The notes under the pieces are model-generated. The model made no database searches, was not told where the DNA came from, and worked only from the letters and a program-made list of their open reading frames with translations. Both the position numbers and the translations under genes were made by a program. DNA of 64,000 bases from Typhlomys cinereus (lineage: Eukaryota > Chordata > Mammalia > Rodentia > Platacanthomyidae): contig JALPQD010000360.1 of NCBI GenBank assembly GCA_023101885.1, positions 1,054,001-1,118,000 on the forward strand, in the 5' to 3' direction. Shown piece after piece: positions 50,836-62,440 of this stretch; position 1 is the stretch's first letter; each line of letters begins with the position of its first letter.

Positions 50836-51382
50836 ACAGACTTCCGACCCACATGTGTTTGTGTAGCTCCCCATCTCCATGAAGATGAAGGGCCGGCGCT
50901 GCCTAGTGGCAGCAGGCTCTGTGCTCTCCACTTGGTCCCCTTTTTAGTGCATAAACCAGACAGAGCTAGTTTATTAAATAAAACCCTCAAGTTGCTCCCT
51001 CTCTTAGAACCCAGTGAATGAACGTGAACACTGCGAGTCATAGGAATTAATGTTGTTTCCCTTCCCTGGGGAGTTTGCTAAAGAACTTACTGTCCTCCCT
51101 AGAAGCCCCTCAGTATTTACCTAGGACCCCACTCAGCCATTCCTGAGGTTAAGTGGTTCTTTCTCCTCTCAGCCTTCTCCCTCTCTTCCCACCTCCTAAA
51201 TCTGTGAATGCTGTTCTGTATTAGTCTCGTGCTTTCAAATCCGGGCCCTTGGATTCCTTGGCTCAATTCTAATGGAACCATCGGATTGGTGATTTATCTC
51301 TGACATCTGGTCAACCACAGGTTTCACTCTGTTATCACCTGAGATACCTCTCTGGTGAAAAAAAAAAAAAAACCCTTTTAGA

Positions 51383-51530
51383 GTCAGGTGTGGTGACAAA
51401 TACTTGTAATCCTCACACTTAGGAGGCTGAGGCAGGAAGATTTTGAATCCGAGGTCAAAACTGAACTAAACAGCAACTTGCAGACTATGCTGAAGTACAA
51501 AATGAGACCAGACCTAAAAAAAAAAAAAAA
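51383..51530 (+). mobile_element. B1 SINE with A-rich tail
   Basis: gtcaggtgtggtgacaaata, cttgtaatcctcacacttag, gaggctgaggcaggaagatt and gagaccagacctaaaaaaaa cover the whole B1. Confidence 0.85.
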
Positions 51531-52083
51531 GATGATAAAGCTAAAAGATGAAAAAAAAAAAAAACAAACAATTAAAGCTAGCTTTCTTTCCTTCTTGATG
51601 ACCCTCCATTGGGAAGTTAAATACACATTAAATACCACCTTGACCAAGCTCTTCCTAGAGTTTATCTCTCAAGCCCTCTGCTTCTCAATGGAAAGCAGAG
51701 AGGTCCTCTTAAGGGGATTCTAATGAGCTTTGAATCAGATAATACATAAAATGATGCTAGTGTCCCATGGGAAGCTTTCAACAGATGCCAGCAATTGGGA
51801 CTAAGACCCTTGAGTTGGTGGTAAACTGAAATGACCATTCTCTATCCAGCCCACCCGGAGTGTCCTCCGCACTGTGCAACTGCTGAGCCTCTGTCTACCC
51901 CATGCATCCTCAAGGTAGCCTCATTGCCCTCCAAACTACCCTGTCCACCCACCCGTAGCCTTAGCATCCTTGGTGAGCCTTTCATGCCCCGTGCCTAGTT
52001 CAATATTATATCGAACTCTAAGAGTTTCCAAGCATATGGTGTCCTTGACTCTCTCCATCACCCTCCTTTTTTTTTAATTTCAG

Positions 52084-52146
52084 ATTTTACGCTGCAGAAA
52101 TTGCCATCGGTCTGTTCTTCTTGCAGAGCAAGGGCATCATTTACCG
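52084..52146 (+). CDS. PRKCB: PRKCB coding exon: alpha-E helix
   Basis: This is a short 63 bp exon: one base completes Val444, 20 codons follow, and two bases begin Arg465. Acceptor is ttttaatttcag and donor gtgagc. The protein is FYAAEIAIGLFFLQSKGIIY, human residues about 445-464, the alpha-E helix of the kinase C-lobe. It leads directly into the YRD catalytic motif, which is completed in the exon at 59976. FFLQSKG is the beta form; PKC alpha has FFLHKRG. Exon length is a multiple of three, and the split-codon phases at both sides agree with the neighbours. Confidence 0.97.
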
Positions 52147-52874
52147 GTGAGCGAACACGGCTGTTCTTTCCGTCTTCTCTTCTCCCTCAGCTCCTCCCTT
52201 CCCTGCCTCTTTCTTCAACGGTTTTTAAAATTAGAATCCGTGGTGGGGGAGGAATCCTCCAGTACTAACTTGGGCATGTGTTCTGCCAGGCAGCATCGCC
52301 CACTGCCCTGGCAAAGCTGGGGCAGCTCTACGTGAGGATAGAAAAAAATCTCCATGGACTGCATCACCATGATGGCTGAGACCTCAGACATGGGGACACC
52401 AAGTGCCTAAGAAGCAGAGGCTCAACGGGAGGGTCCTGGCACTTCTGGGACCTCCGCATTTAGGGTGCAAGTAAAGAATCTCAATTGGCAGGATGTGGTG
52501 GAATCATCTTATTACAAAACAACAAGAATTTTTTTTTCTTGCATGAAGCTACCATTTGGAAATAGATCTCTGAGTAGCTTTCCCTGAAAGACAGGATTAA
52601 CTTCAGAAGTTGGCATTTGCCGGTTTTTGGAGGAGCAAGCGTATGATCATAGCTGTATGAGTCATTCCATTTTATATTTCATGCAAGGCAAGCTAGCAAG
52701 CCTGGGGCTGCTATGTGTCAGTGAGTCCAGCGTGTACAATTCTCCCTTTTGCTCCGTGTGGATGGGAATGGTACAGGCTGTGGGGGAGCCGATGATTGTT
52801 ATGCAACAGGAGCTGGTGGAGGATGGGGCTCTCATCCACTCTGGACATGGTGAGGTAGACATCCGAAAATCCCT

Positions 52875-53060
52875 TTTCATTCATTTATTTGACAAATACT
52901 TAGCAAAAGCCTACCTCATGATGGGTTCTGCTCTGGGTGGAGAATGTAGGAGGGAAGAAAATAGATTTAAAGAATCTTGCTCTTTGTGGAGCTAGAGATG
53001 GATAACTAAGCTATGAAAAATTTGATCATCTGTTGAATAGTGATAAATACCATGGAGAAA
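52875..53060 (-). mobile_element. L2 LINE fragment
   Basis: tcattcatttatttgacaaa, tacttagcaaaagcctacct and aataccatggagaaaaatca are an L2 3' end in reverse complement. Confidence 0.65.
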
Positions 53061-54027
53061 AATCAAGCAGAGGTGAGGGTTGCTGGTGATGGGTGGTGGA
53101 GCGTTACCCCTCATTCTGTAGAAAGCATGGGAATTATGGTCTGAAGTTAAAGAAGACCTAGGCAACTTAGGCCTCTTGCTGTAACTGAAGGCTCGGGGGT
53201 GGAAATGCATGAAGAGATTAGCCCTGGTAGTTTCCAGATACTTGATGAAGTAAGGCTCAGGTTACTGGAGCGATGGAAAGTGGGAAGCTCATAGATTTTT
53301 TCCATTGAAAGCACAGAAACAGAAATGAGAAGAAGCTGGTTTTGAACACTGTGGTTATCCTACCCTTGGTCACCCTCCATGAACACAGATCACTACGTCA
53401 GCATGAGACGGAGCAGGGGAACCCTCCAATTCCCTCAGTGTCCGGACTCTTAACACAAGAGCATCTTGTACTGAATTGAACCCTGTTCTCATTAGGTGCA
53501 TGCTATCTGCTACATGATATGACACCAGAGCTTCATTTGCTGTCAACGACCCCCCAAAAAACAGGGGCCGTGGGTAATTTTTTACATAATAAGATTTTTC
53601 TGTGGTAAAGTGGTGATACATTCTAATTTCTGTACACACGTGTCTCCGAAAGAATAGAACTAATCAGGTCCCTGAGATTAAATATAGGAATATACATGCT
53701 TTGGGAAAAAAAAATCAGCCACAGAGAGGAAACAGTTTTTGTTCACTGAGCTTGGGGTTCAGGACTAGTTTCCAGTGTAGCTGAAACTGGATTGGAATTT
53801 TGGATTGATGAGCATTCGGGTTGCTAAGACCATACCTACTCTAACATTGTTTGTCTTCTCTCTCTCCTTCTGTCTCTCATTCCTACGTACACATTCCCCT
53901 TTAATTTTTCTGTTAATATTGTAGAATATTTATCAAAAAATAAATAAAAGTATCTTTATTTTTAAGTCATTCATCATCTAAACACCTTTCCTTTATCTAT
54001 GAAAAGAGATTTTGTTTCCAACTATAA

Positions 54028-54165
54028 AGACTGGAGAGCCCAGTTTAGTCGTCGATGCATGCCTGCAATCCCAGAACCGGAGGGGAGGGGGGATGAGACA
54101 GAAGGATTAGAAGCTTAAGGTGGACCTGGGCTGTGTAGTAAGAGCCTGTTTCAAAAGAAAAACAA
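54028..54165 (+). mobile_element. B1-like SINE, diverged
   Basis: gatgcatgcctgcaatccca, gaggattagaag-type sequence and ggtggacctgggctgtgtag resemble a diverged B1. Confidence 0.6.
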
Positions 54166-54289
54166 GAGGAAGGATGGCAGGAGACTTAACCAAAGCAAAA
54201 AATATATGAAATCATCATATGAAAGCCTAGTCTTCGTAAGTGAATTAAAATATGTTAAGTTTAAAGAAAGGGAAATAATATGCAGGACT

Positions 54290-55441
54290 GGATAATGCTG
54301 CTCCTGAAATCCAGGGGTTTATTCAACAAGTCTCCAGGTGCCGGGTGTGCAACACCTCCTTAAGAGCTATTCTTTAGCTTTTGCCATTCTTCTTGTTTGC
54401 CCACCAGAACTAGCTGATAAGGCCCTGTTGCTAAAGACACCACCCAATTGTGGTTCTAAGATACAGAGAAATCAGACCATAACTGGGAAGCTTCCCTCCC
54501 ATTGGCTAGCTTTCATTGTGTTCAAAGGTAGTATGTAGGCAGCTGGGGGAGAGAAGACATCAATATTCTTATCCAGCTGAATCTTAGGAATTATACCAAG
54601 TTGCAGACAAGATATGACCCCTGGTACAATAGCAGCATGGCTATTATGGAGTAGAATGAATCTGAAGCCTGCTCCAAGAGACAGAATTCATGTCTGATAC
54701 TGTAAACACAGAAAACCATGACTGAGGAGGTCTTAAGTCTTAGGGATGAGCTTTTACTGTTGTTCAGTTTACAGGATGCTGAGCTTTGTTTGAACCCACA
54801 GATGAATGCTGCTCCCAGCCTTAAGCAGAGAAGTTTCTTTTTGCAACAAATGGTGGATACAGAGATGCATGACTGCTCGGGTTGTTAAGAATAAGTGACA
54901 GTTTTGTGCTCAACCCCAAGCAGGGCATTTATACAACCCACTCAAAGGCTCAGGGAGCGTTTTGGGAAGGGGGTGGATGGAATGTAAGAGCTAGAAGATA
55001 GGGAGACAGAATGTGAAAAGCTTTCTTCTGGACACAGCTGAGGCAATACAATCTTAATCTCACTAGTAGCCGCAGCTGCCTGTACTGGGTCTACACAAGA
55101 CTGGGTCTATCAGGAGTCAAGTAAAAATCAGAGAGGGGCTCTATCCAACTGCTAACTAGTGAAGGATTCTGAGGAAGAGGCAGTTGTGGTCTTCAATAAT
55201 TTACTTACTGATAAGCTTGCCAGGCCCACATTGTGATGACACAGATTGACCTGGGTTAAACTCAGTGGGTCTCAAAATGAAATACAAAGCCATGAATGTG
55301 GGAAAGAAACTCACAGGGAAGAGGAGGCTATACTGGTATGGGAGAAAGAACAGAGAGGGAAGGGTGTTACAGTCATCAAAATGAGTACTATACGTGTATG
55401 AAATCGTCAAAGAACAAATTCAATAAAAGTTATCTTTTAAA
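54290..55441 (+). mobile_element. L1 3' UTR, long sense-strand copy
   Basis: The right end, ctatacgtgtatgaaatcgtcaaag and aataaaagttatctttt, is the typical rodent L1 terminus. Upstream are gggcatttatacaacccact, caaaggctcagggagcgttt and gaatgtaagagctagaagat, as in Lx-type 3' UTRs. The left boundary is uncertain. No ORF2 is seen, so the copy is 5'-truncated. Its polyadenylation signal lies in sense inside PRKCB. Confidence 0.8.
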
Positions 55442-56329
55442 GAAGATTGGAATTGCCAGACACTCATGAACACCCACTACTTTCCTAAGTGATGTGGAAA
55501 TACCCATCCCATAATTCTTGACCATGGTAGATAACATAGGGGAAGCTGGTTTACTAAGTTGGCATGACCCTAAGGCTTAGACACTTATTGGATCAGATAC
55601 CAGTGACCAGGGAACCTGGACCATAGAACTGAGAGTAGTTGGTGTTATCAACCACAGTGTGTTTCTACAAGGGCAGAAGTGGTTGGTGGCTGCTTATAGA
55701 GTCCAGCATTAGGGTCGCAAGGATTAAGAAACAATGTCTGTGTCCAGTGGTAGTGTTAGTGGTCCCTTCACTGAGCCGGCTCTGCATTGTAATTAGATTT
55801 CCAGCTTACAAAGCCTCCCAGTCTGATTCTCCAGCTGTATTAGAGATTTTATGAGCTCCTGGAGATCCTTTTATAGATTGTATTCCAGTGTAAGATCATC
55901 AGAGTTGGTTTTTGTTGCTCGCAATCAAAAACTCTAATTGAGACAGAAATCTAGAAATTGATAGTCAAATGAAAACTATAAAAAATACATGACAAGATAT
56001 ATAATTTTATGATTTCGTGGAAATTACCTTGACAGTGGTAGTCTTTTAAATGCTGCAAATCACTTCCTGTTTTATTTAGAACTTTATTGAACAGCTCTTA
56101 GTTGTTAGGTTTTCCCTCTCTGAAGAACATGCTGGAACTGGGGGCGGCGGGGGGGCTTAAGGGATAGCAAAATGTCTTTTCTGTCAAACTTAGTGCTTGC
56201 TTACTGAACACTATCTCTGAAGTGCATGTTGACTTGCCCTTAATGGATTTCTTGAAAATAACTATTCAAGCCTTCTTTTGATGCAAAAATTAGGATTGCT
56301 TACATGAAACAACAAAAAATAGTCTAGGA

Positions 56330-56660
56330 TGACTTGGAAGATAGTTTAATGGGGAAAGCACTTGTGCAAGCATGAAGACCTGAATTCTAGATCCTAGCAC
56401 CCATGGAAAGGGTAGACACAGTAGCACATAGCTATAACCTTCAGAATGGTAGTAGGATAGAGACAGACAGATCCTGGAGATGCCCTATCTCTGATCAATC
56501 AGTCTAGTTGGCATAGCAAGCTCCAGATTCAGTAAAATGCTCAGCCTCAAAAATAAATAATAGATACATATAGCATAGGTGAAAAAGTAATTCTTGCATC
56601 AACTTATAATCCCCACATATTTCTGAATGGGCAAGCACACCTTCACCCACATGTATGTGT

Positions 56661-56707
<47 letters not shown>

Positions 56708-56710
56708 AGT
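56330..56710 (+). mobile_element. B3 SINE with CA tail
   Basis: The head gatgacttggaagatagttt with B-box-like gacctgaattctagatccta is followed by a B3 body (cctggagatgccctatctct) and a CA run at about 56662-56705. Confidence 0.75.
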
Positions 56711-56744
56711 ACAATATTTTAATTTTATATGCAGACATTAAGTA

Positions 56745-57545
56745 TTGTAGTTTGCTTACATGTTCTCCATAAACTCACAACCAAACAGGTTAGGGGAATA
56801 AGGAGATTTTATTCTTCCTTATGATTCTCAGTTACAGTACTTAGTCCACCTTGGCAGGAGAGCTCATTATCAACACCTGGAGCTGAGGGAAGTGGTCACA
56901 CCATATCCACAGAGTTGTTGAAAGAGAAACACATTCCCTCACATGCCAGACAGTAAGACTGCCAAAGTCAAAGTATGCTGAAAATGTCAGATCTATATCA
57001 GCTTCTCCTGTCTTCTCTACCTGCCCATGGAATGATCCCTCCCACTATGGGCTGGATCTTCCCACATCAAACAGTCACTCTCTTGCAGGCTCGCTCAGGA
57101 CTTGCCTGAACTACTAACTTCACAAATGTGCCCAATGCTCAGCTTTTTTTTTAAAATAGCAGATACTGAAATTTTAACTCTTTAGATGGTTTCAGTTCAG
57201 TTTTGGGTTTCAAAATACAGTAAAATATAGTAAAAAACAAAGGTATTGGCAGAATGTCTATCTTTTTTTATGCTTCTCTTTCTTGTTTCTTGATTGTTAC
57301 ACTTTTTAAAGATGAGGAGGAGGAAAGTGCCCTGGCATGACTGGTAGCTTTTAGATGGTCAAAAAGTTTATTCCTGGATGGAAATTCACTATGGTAGGTT
57401 GTACAGCCCATAGGAACATTACTCATTGTTTGTGGCTCAGCAGATACTTTGACATATTTCTTCACATCTTTGGTTTTCTTTCCTTTGGGCTTAGAAGTGC
57501 TTAATTTTTGATTGTCAAGTTGACATCTACATATACAGCTAGCAC
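56745..57545 (+). mobile_element. LTR-like interspersed repeat interrupted by the DNAJC21 retrocopy
   Basis: ttaggggaataaggagattt, atggaatgatccctcccact and ggatcttcccacatcaaaca give family order up to about 57143. The expected terminal sequence (gattgtcaagttgacatcta) appears only at about 57508-57530. The gap holds the retrocopy, so the LTR-like repeat was there first. Confidence 0.7.
57144..57500 (-). pseudogene. DNAJC21: 5'-truncated processed pseudogene of DNAJC21 (C-terminal tail and 3' UTR)
   Basis: Read on the minus strand, about 57500 to 57268 encodes [12 protein letters not shown], then AEPQTMS, then [14 protein letters not shown] and ALSSSSSL. I recognise this as the C-terminal end of DNAJC21, a DnaJ/zinc-finger co-chaperone of ribosome biogenesis. 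It includes the last C2H2 zinc finger. No intron interrupts it, a 3' UTR-like stretch follows, and a run of nine T on the + strand (57144-57152) would be the relic poly(A) tail: hallmarks of an L1-mobilised mRNA. Only about 75-80 residues remain, so it is severely 5'-truncated. The second zinc-ligand Cys is Tyr (CTTYH), and the basic C-terminus reads KKQEREA before the stop, which shows decay. It lies antisense to PRKCB, within an older LTR-like repeat. A functional product is unlikely. Confidence 0.85.
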
Positions 57546-58400
57546 ATTGGATCTCAACTCTTTTGAAGGATCTGTGCCATGGCAACAAGCATGATTAGAG
57601 AGCCTATTGGCTCTTTCTAGTCTTTGAAACCCCTTTTCAACATTAGATGAAGATTTTTCCCACTTCTCTAGTTGAGCAGGCTGCCTGTTTTTTGAGCATT
57701 TGGTCAAGCTAGGAGAATATCATGTGGTAGTGGGATCACACATAGATCTGTTATATTAAGCTGAAGTAAGATGCTACATTGTGGGGCCCTTCAGAGTTCC
57801 CTCCTAGCATTTGGAGTTCACCATGCCTTGGAGACAAGATGAAACTGTAGCATGAGGAAGCCGTACCATGGACAGCGCAAAGGGAAATGGAATAGGAAAG
57901 TTATTGATAGCGATGAGAGGGAGCAAGCGACCTCCGGTTGGAGGAAGAGACCTCATAGACAGATAGGAGATGCCAGGGTATATTTCCAGGGTGTATCATT
58001 TTATCTGAAGATGATAATGGCTATGTGAATTGAGTATATAACCGAGAAATGCACGGGTAGCAGCTTTCTGACTTTGTACCTGGATAGATGCAGGATTCAG
58101 AGGCCACTGTAAGGGCTCTTTTCTCACTTTCTTTCTAGGTTCTGCCTTATGCATCTTAGCCTTCCCCTCCCCATCAAGTGTTCTCTGCAGTACTAAGCCT
58201 GTATTTCAGCATCTGAATCAGCCTGGCATAAAAAGAACTCACCGCTTTCCTGGTGGCAGCCACAAAGTTGCCAGCCAGGGTTCTGATTGGCCTTGACTGT
58301 CTCACATGTACATCCCTGTGACCAGCTATTTCCACCAACCAGGAAAGGCCCATATAACCACCTCCTAGAAGTCACAGTCAGTACCGCTCCCTTGAGCGGC

Positions 58401-59212
58401 TTGAGGATCAAAAAAGAATGGTACTCAAAGAAAAATGCTATGGAACCATGGTAACCATCTACCATGGTAGACTAGCAGATGTGGCAGACATCTAGAGCCT
58501 GGTCAAGATGATACAGGAGTGAACTCTGCATCAGGCAGTTGGTCTCTTATCTCTGGGCTGTTGGACTTCACTTCTTCTTTAGGGCCGGGACAGTCTGACC
58601 CTGGGAGCATCCCTTCTCACTGGTGCACTGTTGGCATTGGACACGTAGGGGACATGTGTTCATATTAGATCAGTCTCACACGCCAGAGTCCATGATCCCC
58701 AGATCATGATGCTCCTCCCATCCACACAGATAGAGCCAATGAGAGCCCTGCACATGTTCTTGAGATAAAAACTCAAGTCACTGGTTTAGGGAGGTCATTT
58801 CTGATACGCTGTTTATAGTGACCGCCCATTGCTGTCTAGCGTCTTCTTCCTTCCCCCTTATCCGAGTCTGTCATACTATGCTTCTAAGATGGAATTGTTG
58901 TTAGTGATGTTTTCCCCAATCACTGGAATATAGTCTGAAGAAGAAAAGCCCAAAATATATCTTGTCTGAACCGAATGTGCCTAGCTCCAGAGATAGGGCC
59001 TAACACATAGGGTCAGGACTGTCCCGGCCCTAAAAGAAGAAGTGAAGTCCAACAGCCCAGAGATAAGAGACCAACTGCCTGATGCAGAGTTCACTCCTGT
59101 ATCATCTTGACCAGGCTCTGGATGTCTGCCACATCTGCTAGTCTACCATGGTAGATGGTTACCATGGTTCCATAGCATTTTTCTTTGAGTACCATTCTTT
59201 TTTGATCCTCAA
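58401..59212. repeat. Near-perfect inverted repeat, arms of about 200 bp, loop of about 405 bp
   Basis: The left arm (58401 to about 58602) begins ttgaggatcaaaaaagaatg. The right arm (about 59009 to 59212) is its reverse complement, ending cattcttttttgatcctcaa. By eye I find one substitution (catctagag against catccagag) and two single-base indels (ttcttttag/ttctttag and cagtcctgac/cagtctgac), so identity is about 98-99%. The arms contain nested palindromes around ccatgg. Just outside the left arm, 58384-58399 is a perfect 6 bp stem hairpin (ccgctc, cctt, gagcgg). A GA repeat lies outside the right arm. I do not recognise the arms or loop as a known transposon. Transcribed PRKCB RNA could fold here into a long hairpin. 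Confidence 0.93.
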
Positions 59213-59222
59213 TTCTTTATTT

Positions 59223-59244
59223 GAGAGAGAGAGAGAGAGAAGAG

Positions 59245-59282
<38 letters not shown>

Positions 59283-59430
59283 TATGCCATTGCTCGTGGG
59301 TGGAGGGCAGAGAACAATTTTGGAAGTCATTCCTTTCCTTCTACCATGTGGGCTTCTGGGGTTTTGAACTCAGGTTGCCATGTTTGTGAACAGGTGCCTT
59401 ATCCCCTAAGCTCTCCCTTGCTGACCCTTC
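59223..59430 (-). mobile_element. GA repeat and B2/B3 SINE fragment
   Basis: An interrupted GA run (59223-59278) leads into ggagggcagagaacaatttt, tctaccatgtgggcttctgg and an altered head (gtgccttatcccctaagctc). It adjoins the outer edge of the inverted repeat at 59212. Confidence 0.7.
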
Positions 59431-59943
59431 CACAAATACCTTTTGATTGAAGAATCCAGAAAAACTCCCGAGTCATGCCTGCAACTTGGCCTAGGATAGT
59501 CAGAAGCACTTTGCAGTTAAATATGTTCCTCTCCATCTTTTTTTCCCCTTCACAATATTTAGAGGTAATTTTTTTTAAAGAAACAATTTCATGAAGATGA
59601 TATATTCTACAGCACAAGAGAGCTGGAGTGCAAAGGCCGGCTCTCGGAATCCTCAGGGATGCCAACGTCATCCGTGGGTGCTTTTGTTTTTCCTTCTGTG
59701 AGACTCTTCTGGGCTGCTGTCTCACTGTGTCCTTGTGAGACACTTGGCGTGGCTCACTCTGCAGAAAAAGAAACCACAGAGGACTGCAGGCCCCCCATTT
59801 TTTTCTTAATCTCTCTGCCAGATTGTCAAGTGGCACAGAGCAAAGCAGCGAGTTAACTGTGTGTCCCCCACAACAGCTAGCATAGCTGTGTGATATGTAC
59901 ACAATGAATAGCTGTTGGCTGTGTTGAAATAAACAGCGCTTAA

Positions 59944-60246
<303 letters not shown>

Positions 60247-60885
60247 TGAGATCTCACATGCAAATGAACTTAGCACACATCCAGAAGCTGGGGCCCAAAA
60301 TATATCAAGATTTGGATTTTTTTTAAATAAAACTCAAAGGAGCCATCCAACACACATCAGTAAAATTTGCCATCAAACTGCTATGGCGCATGGCCATATG
60401 ATGCCTTCTAATTATGACACTGAAATGTTTGTGGGGAGAACAAGTGACAGAGAGAGAATAGATTCCCCAGACTGACATACAGCACGAGTAGTGTGCAGTG
60501 TGCGCTGTATTTGTAATGCATCCTAGGAGAATCCAAATTTTTCTCCCTCTGATAAAGATACAAACAAAAGGTTAAAGCTTTATCTAAGTGCTTCACTTCC
60601 CTCAAAGGATGTGGTCAATGAAATGGGTTTTTCCCAATATGACACAGGCCAATAATGTATACCAGGTACCAGACAATCTTTTCTGTCCCTTGCACTCTGA
60701 ACTGGTACTTGAAATGGTGTTGCGTAGTAATCTGTTGCTTGCTTTTTTTTTTTAGCAAAGTACTAATGGCACAGAGTCTTAGAAAGATATTCTAGAATTG
60801 TTCTTTTTGTTGACTATCAATCACTTGATATTCAACAGTAGTGATGAATCCCCAGGAACTTGGCATAAAGTTAAAATCTTCATAC

Positions 60886-61100
60886 TCTTGGGGCTGGAGA
60901 GGTGGCTCAGGGGTTAAGCCTCTGCCTTGCAGGCGGAAGGTCCTGAATTCGGATCCTAGACCCCACGTATAGACACCGGGCAGAAGCGGGGGCGGCCTGC
61001 GCTTCTGGTCCTGGTAGGGCGGAGCCTGTGAATCCCAGGGCAGAGTAAACAAGGAGGAGGTGGAGGCGTCCATGGTGGTTCCCGAATTCGCCTGTGGTTC

Positions 61101-61152
<52 letters not shown>

Positions 61153-61195
61153 CACACATGCACAATTGAATAAATAATTTTAAAAAAATTTGAAA
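60886..61195 (+). mobile_element. B2-superfamily SINE, GC-rich unusual subfamily, near full length
   Basis: This is the only sense-strand copy of the family that I identified. It starts ggggctggagaggtggctca, giving a good RNA polymerase III A box (tggctcaggggttaag), then a B box (ggtcctgaattcggatcc), the GC-rich body with ggcggagcctgtgaatccca, a CA run (61102-61150), and the end gcacaattgaataaataatt. I could not identify a clear target-site duplication. Confidence 0.9.
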
Positions 61196-61557
61196 AATGT
61201 TCAGAATCTCGTGTCAAAGAAATTCCTTTTCCAGAAAGCTACTGTAGCTATACACACAAGGGAGATTTTAGGAGGTTCAAAATCCTTCCTTCATTCCAGC
61301 ATTATTTTTTAATATTCAAAAATAGGAGCCAACCTCAGTGAATATCAATAAAACAGTTATTCACTAGCATGTTATATTCACATGAAGAAATATCACATAC
61401 TCTTCTTAAGATCAGAGACAGTGTCTCTCGATAGGGGCAGAGGTCAAAGGACCATGATTTATACTTGGCAGAAGATATCACTAGTCACCAATTCAAGAGA
61501 ATGAATCAAATATATATGTGAATGTGGAAATGTCTTCAAGTCATGTAACAAAATCAA

Positions 61558-61690
61558 ACTAGGCATGGTGAAATCCATCTGTAATCTCAGCACCAGGAGG
61601 CTGAAGCAGGAGGATCCTGAGTTGGATGCCAGCTGGGGTGACAGAGAGAGACCCCCATCTCACAAAGACAAACAAGCAACTAAATAAAAG
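61558..61690 (+). mobile_element. B1 SINE
   Basis: aactaggcatggtgaaatcc, atctgtaatctcagcaccag, gaggctgaagcaggaggatc and gagagacccccatctcacaa give full B1 order. Confidence 0.85.
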
Positions 61691-62264
61691 GCAAAAATAT
61701 AATAGAGAATAATTCATATGTTATTATGGTCTATGATAGCCTAAAGAATACTGTTACACATGTTCTTTGAATCTATGAATGTACATAGAAATCAGAAGAA
61801 AATCTAAGAAAGATTACACATTAATTTCATAACCTTGCTGACCTCTGAGGCTAAGTGTACAATGGAAGGAACTTGTCCTCCATCTGTCTCTTGCCGACAT
61901 TTCTGCAAGGCAAACCTATCTGTGTGCTACTTGAGCAGAGCTTTTTCGGTGGCATATGCTGGTTGGTTATCATTTGGCTAATTTCATGGGCGTGTCAGAC
62001 ACACTCTAACACAATTCCTGAGTGTGTCACGAGTTCCGTGATTCCTGATTGCCAAATCCAGCTGCAACTAGGGTCACGGGGAACTTGAAAGATGTAGGAT
62101 GTGCAAGTGTGCCCTGGACCAGCTGAATCAGAATCCCTTGCAGCGTGAGGCTCAGGATGGGAATATCTACTAGCTCCCTACTGATTGCACGGTGTGTGAG
62201 TACACCATGCCCTGAGCTACATGGCTGCTAAACTGCCTCTTTCTCTAGCCCAGGGTCTGGAACC

Positions 62265-62440
62265 TTCTACGGAGGCTCAGGTTTCACTATTAACTAACCA
62301 CATCACCTCTGGAACTTATTTCACCTCCCAAAGCTCTATTTTCCTCTGTAAAAAGATTAGCTTGTTGGGCTGTCAGGAGAATCAAATAAAACATGAAGTA
62401 CCTTAAAAGTGTGAAAACACTTTGGCTGAGAAGTGTTCTC
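62265..62440 (+). mobile_element. MIR fragment
   Basis: aactaaccacatcacctctg, tccctttgtaaaa-type sequence and gctgtcaggagaatcaaata resemble the MIR core in sense. Confidence 0.5.

Noticed and set aside
54338..54538. 66-residue reading frame with a hydrophobic stretch
   Set aside because: It lies within the L1 3' UTR and has no recognised relatives.
57501..57707. 68-residue minus-strand reading frame upstream of the DNAJC21 retrocopy
   Set aside because: I could not match it to DNAJC21 or another protein; it crosses the LTR-like repeat end, so I treat it as chance.
58193..58465. Two reading frames that start with the same residues (58193-58465 minus and 59148-59450 plus)
   Set aside because: They share the start only because they lie in the two arms of the inverted repeat; they diverge at the arm ends and have no recognised homology.
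60886..60960. tRNA gene suggested by A-box and B-box sequence
   Set aside because: The boxes belong to the head of a SINE; no cloverleaf or anticodon arm is evident. The same holds for other SINE heads.
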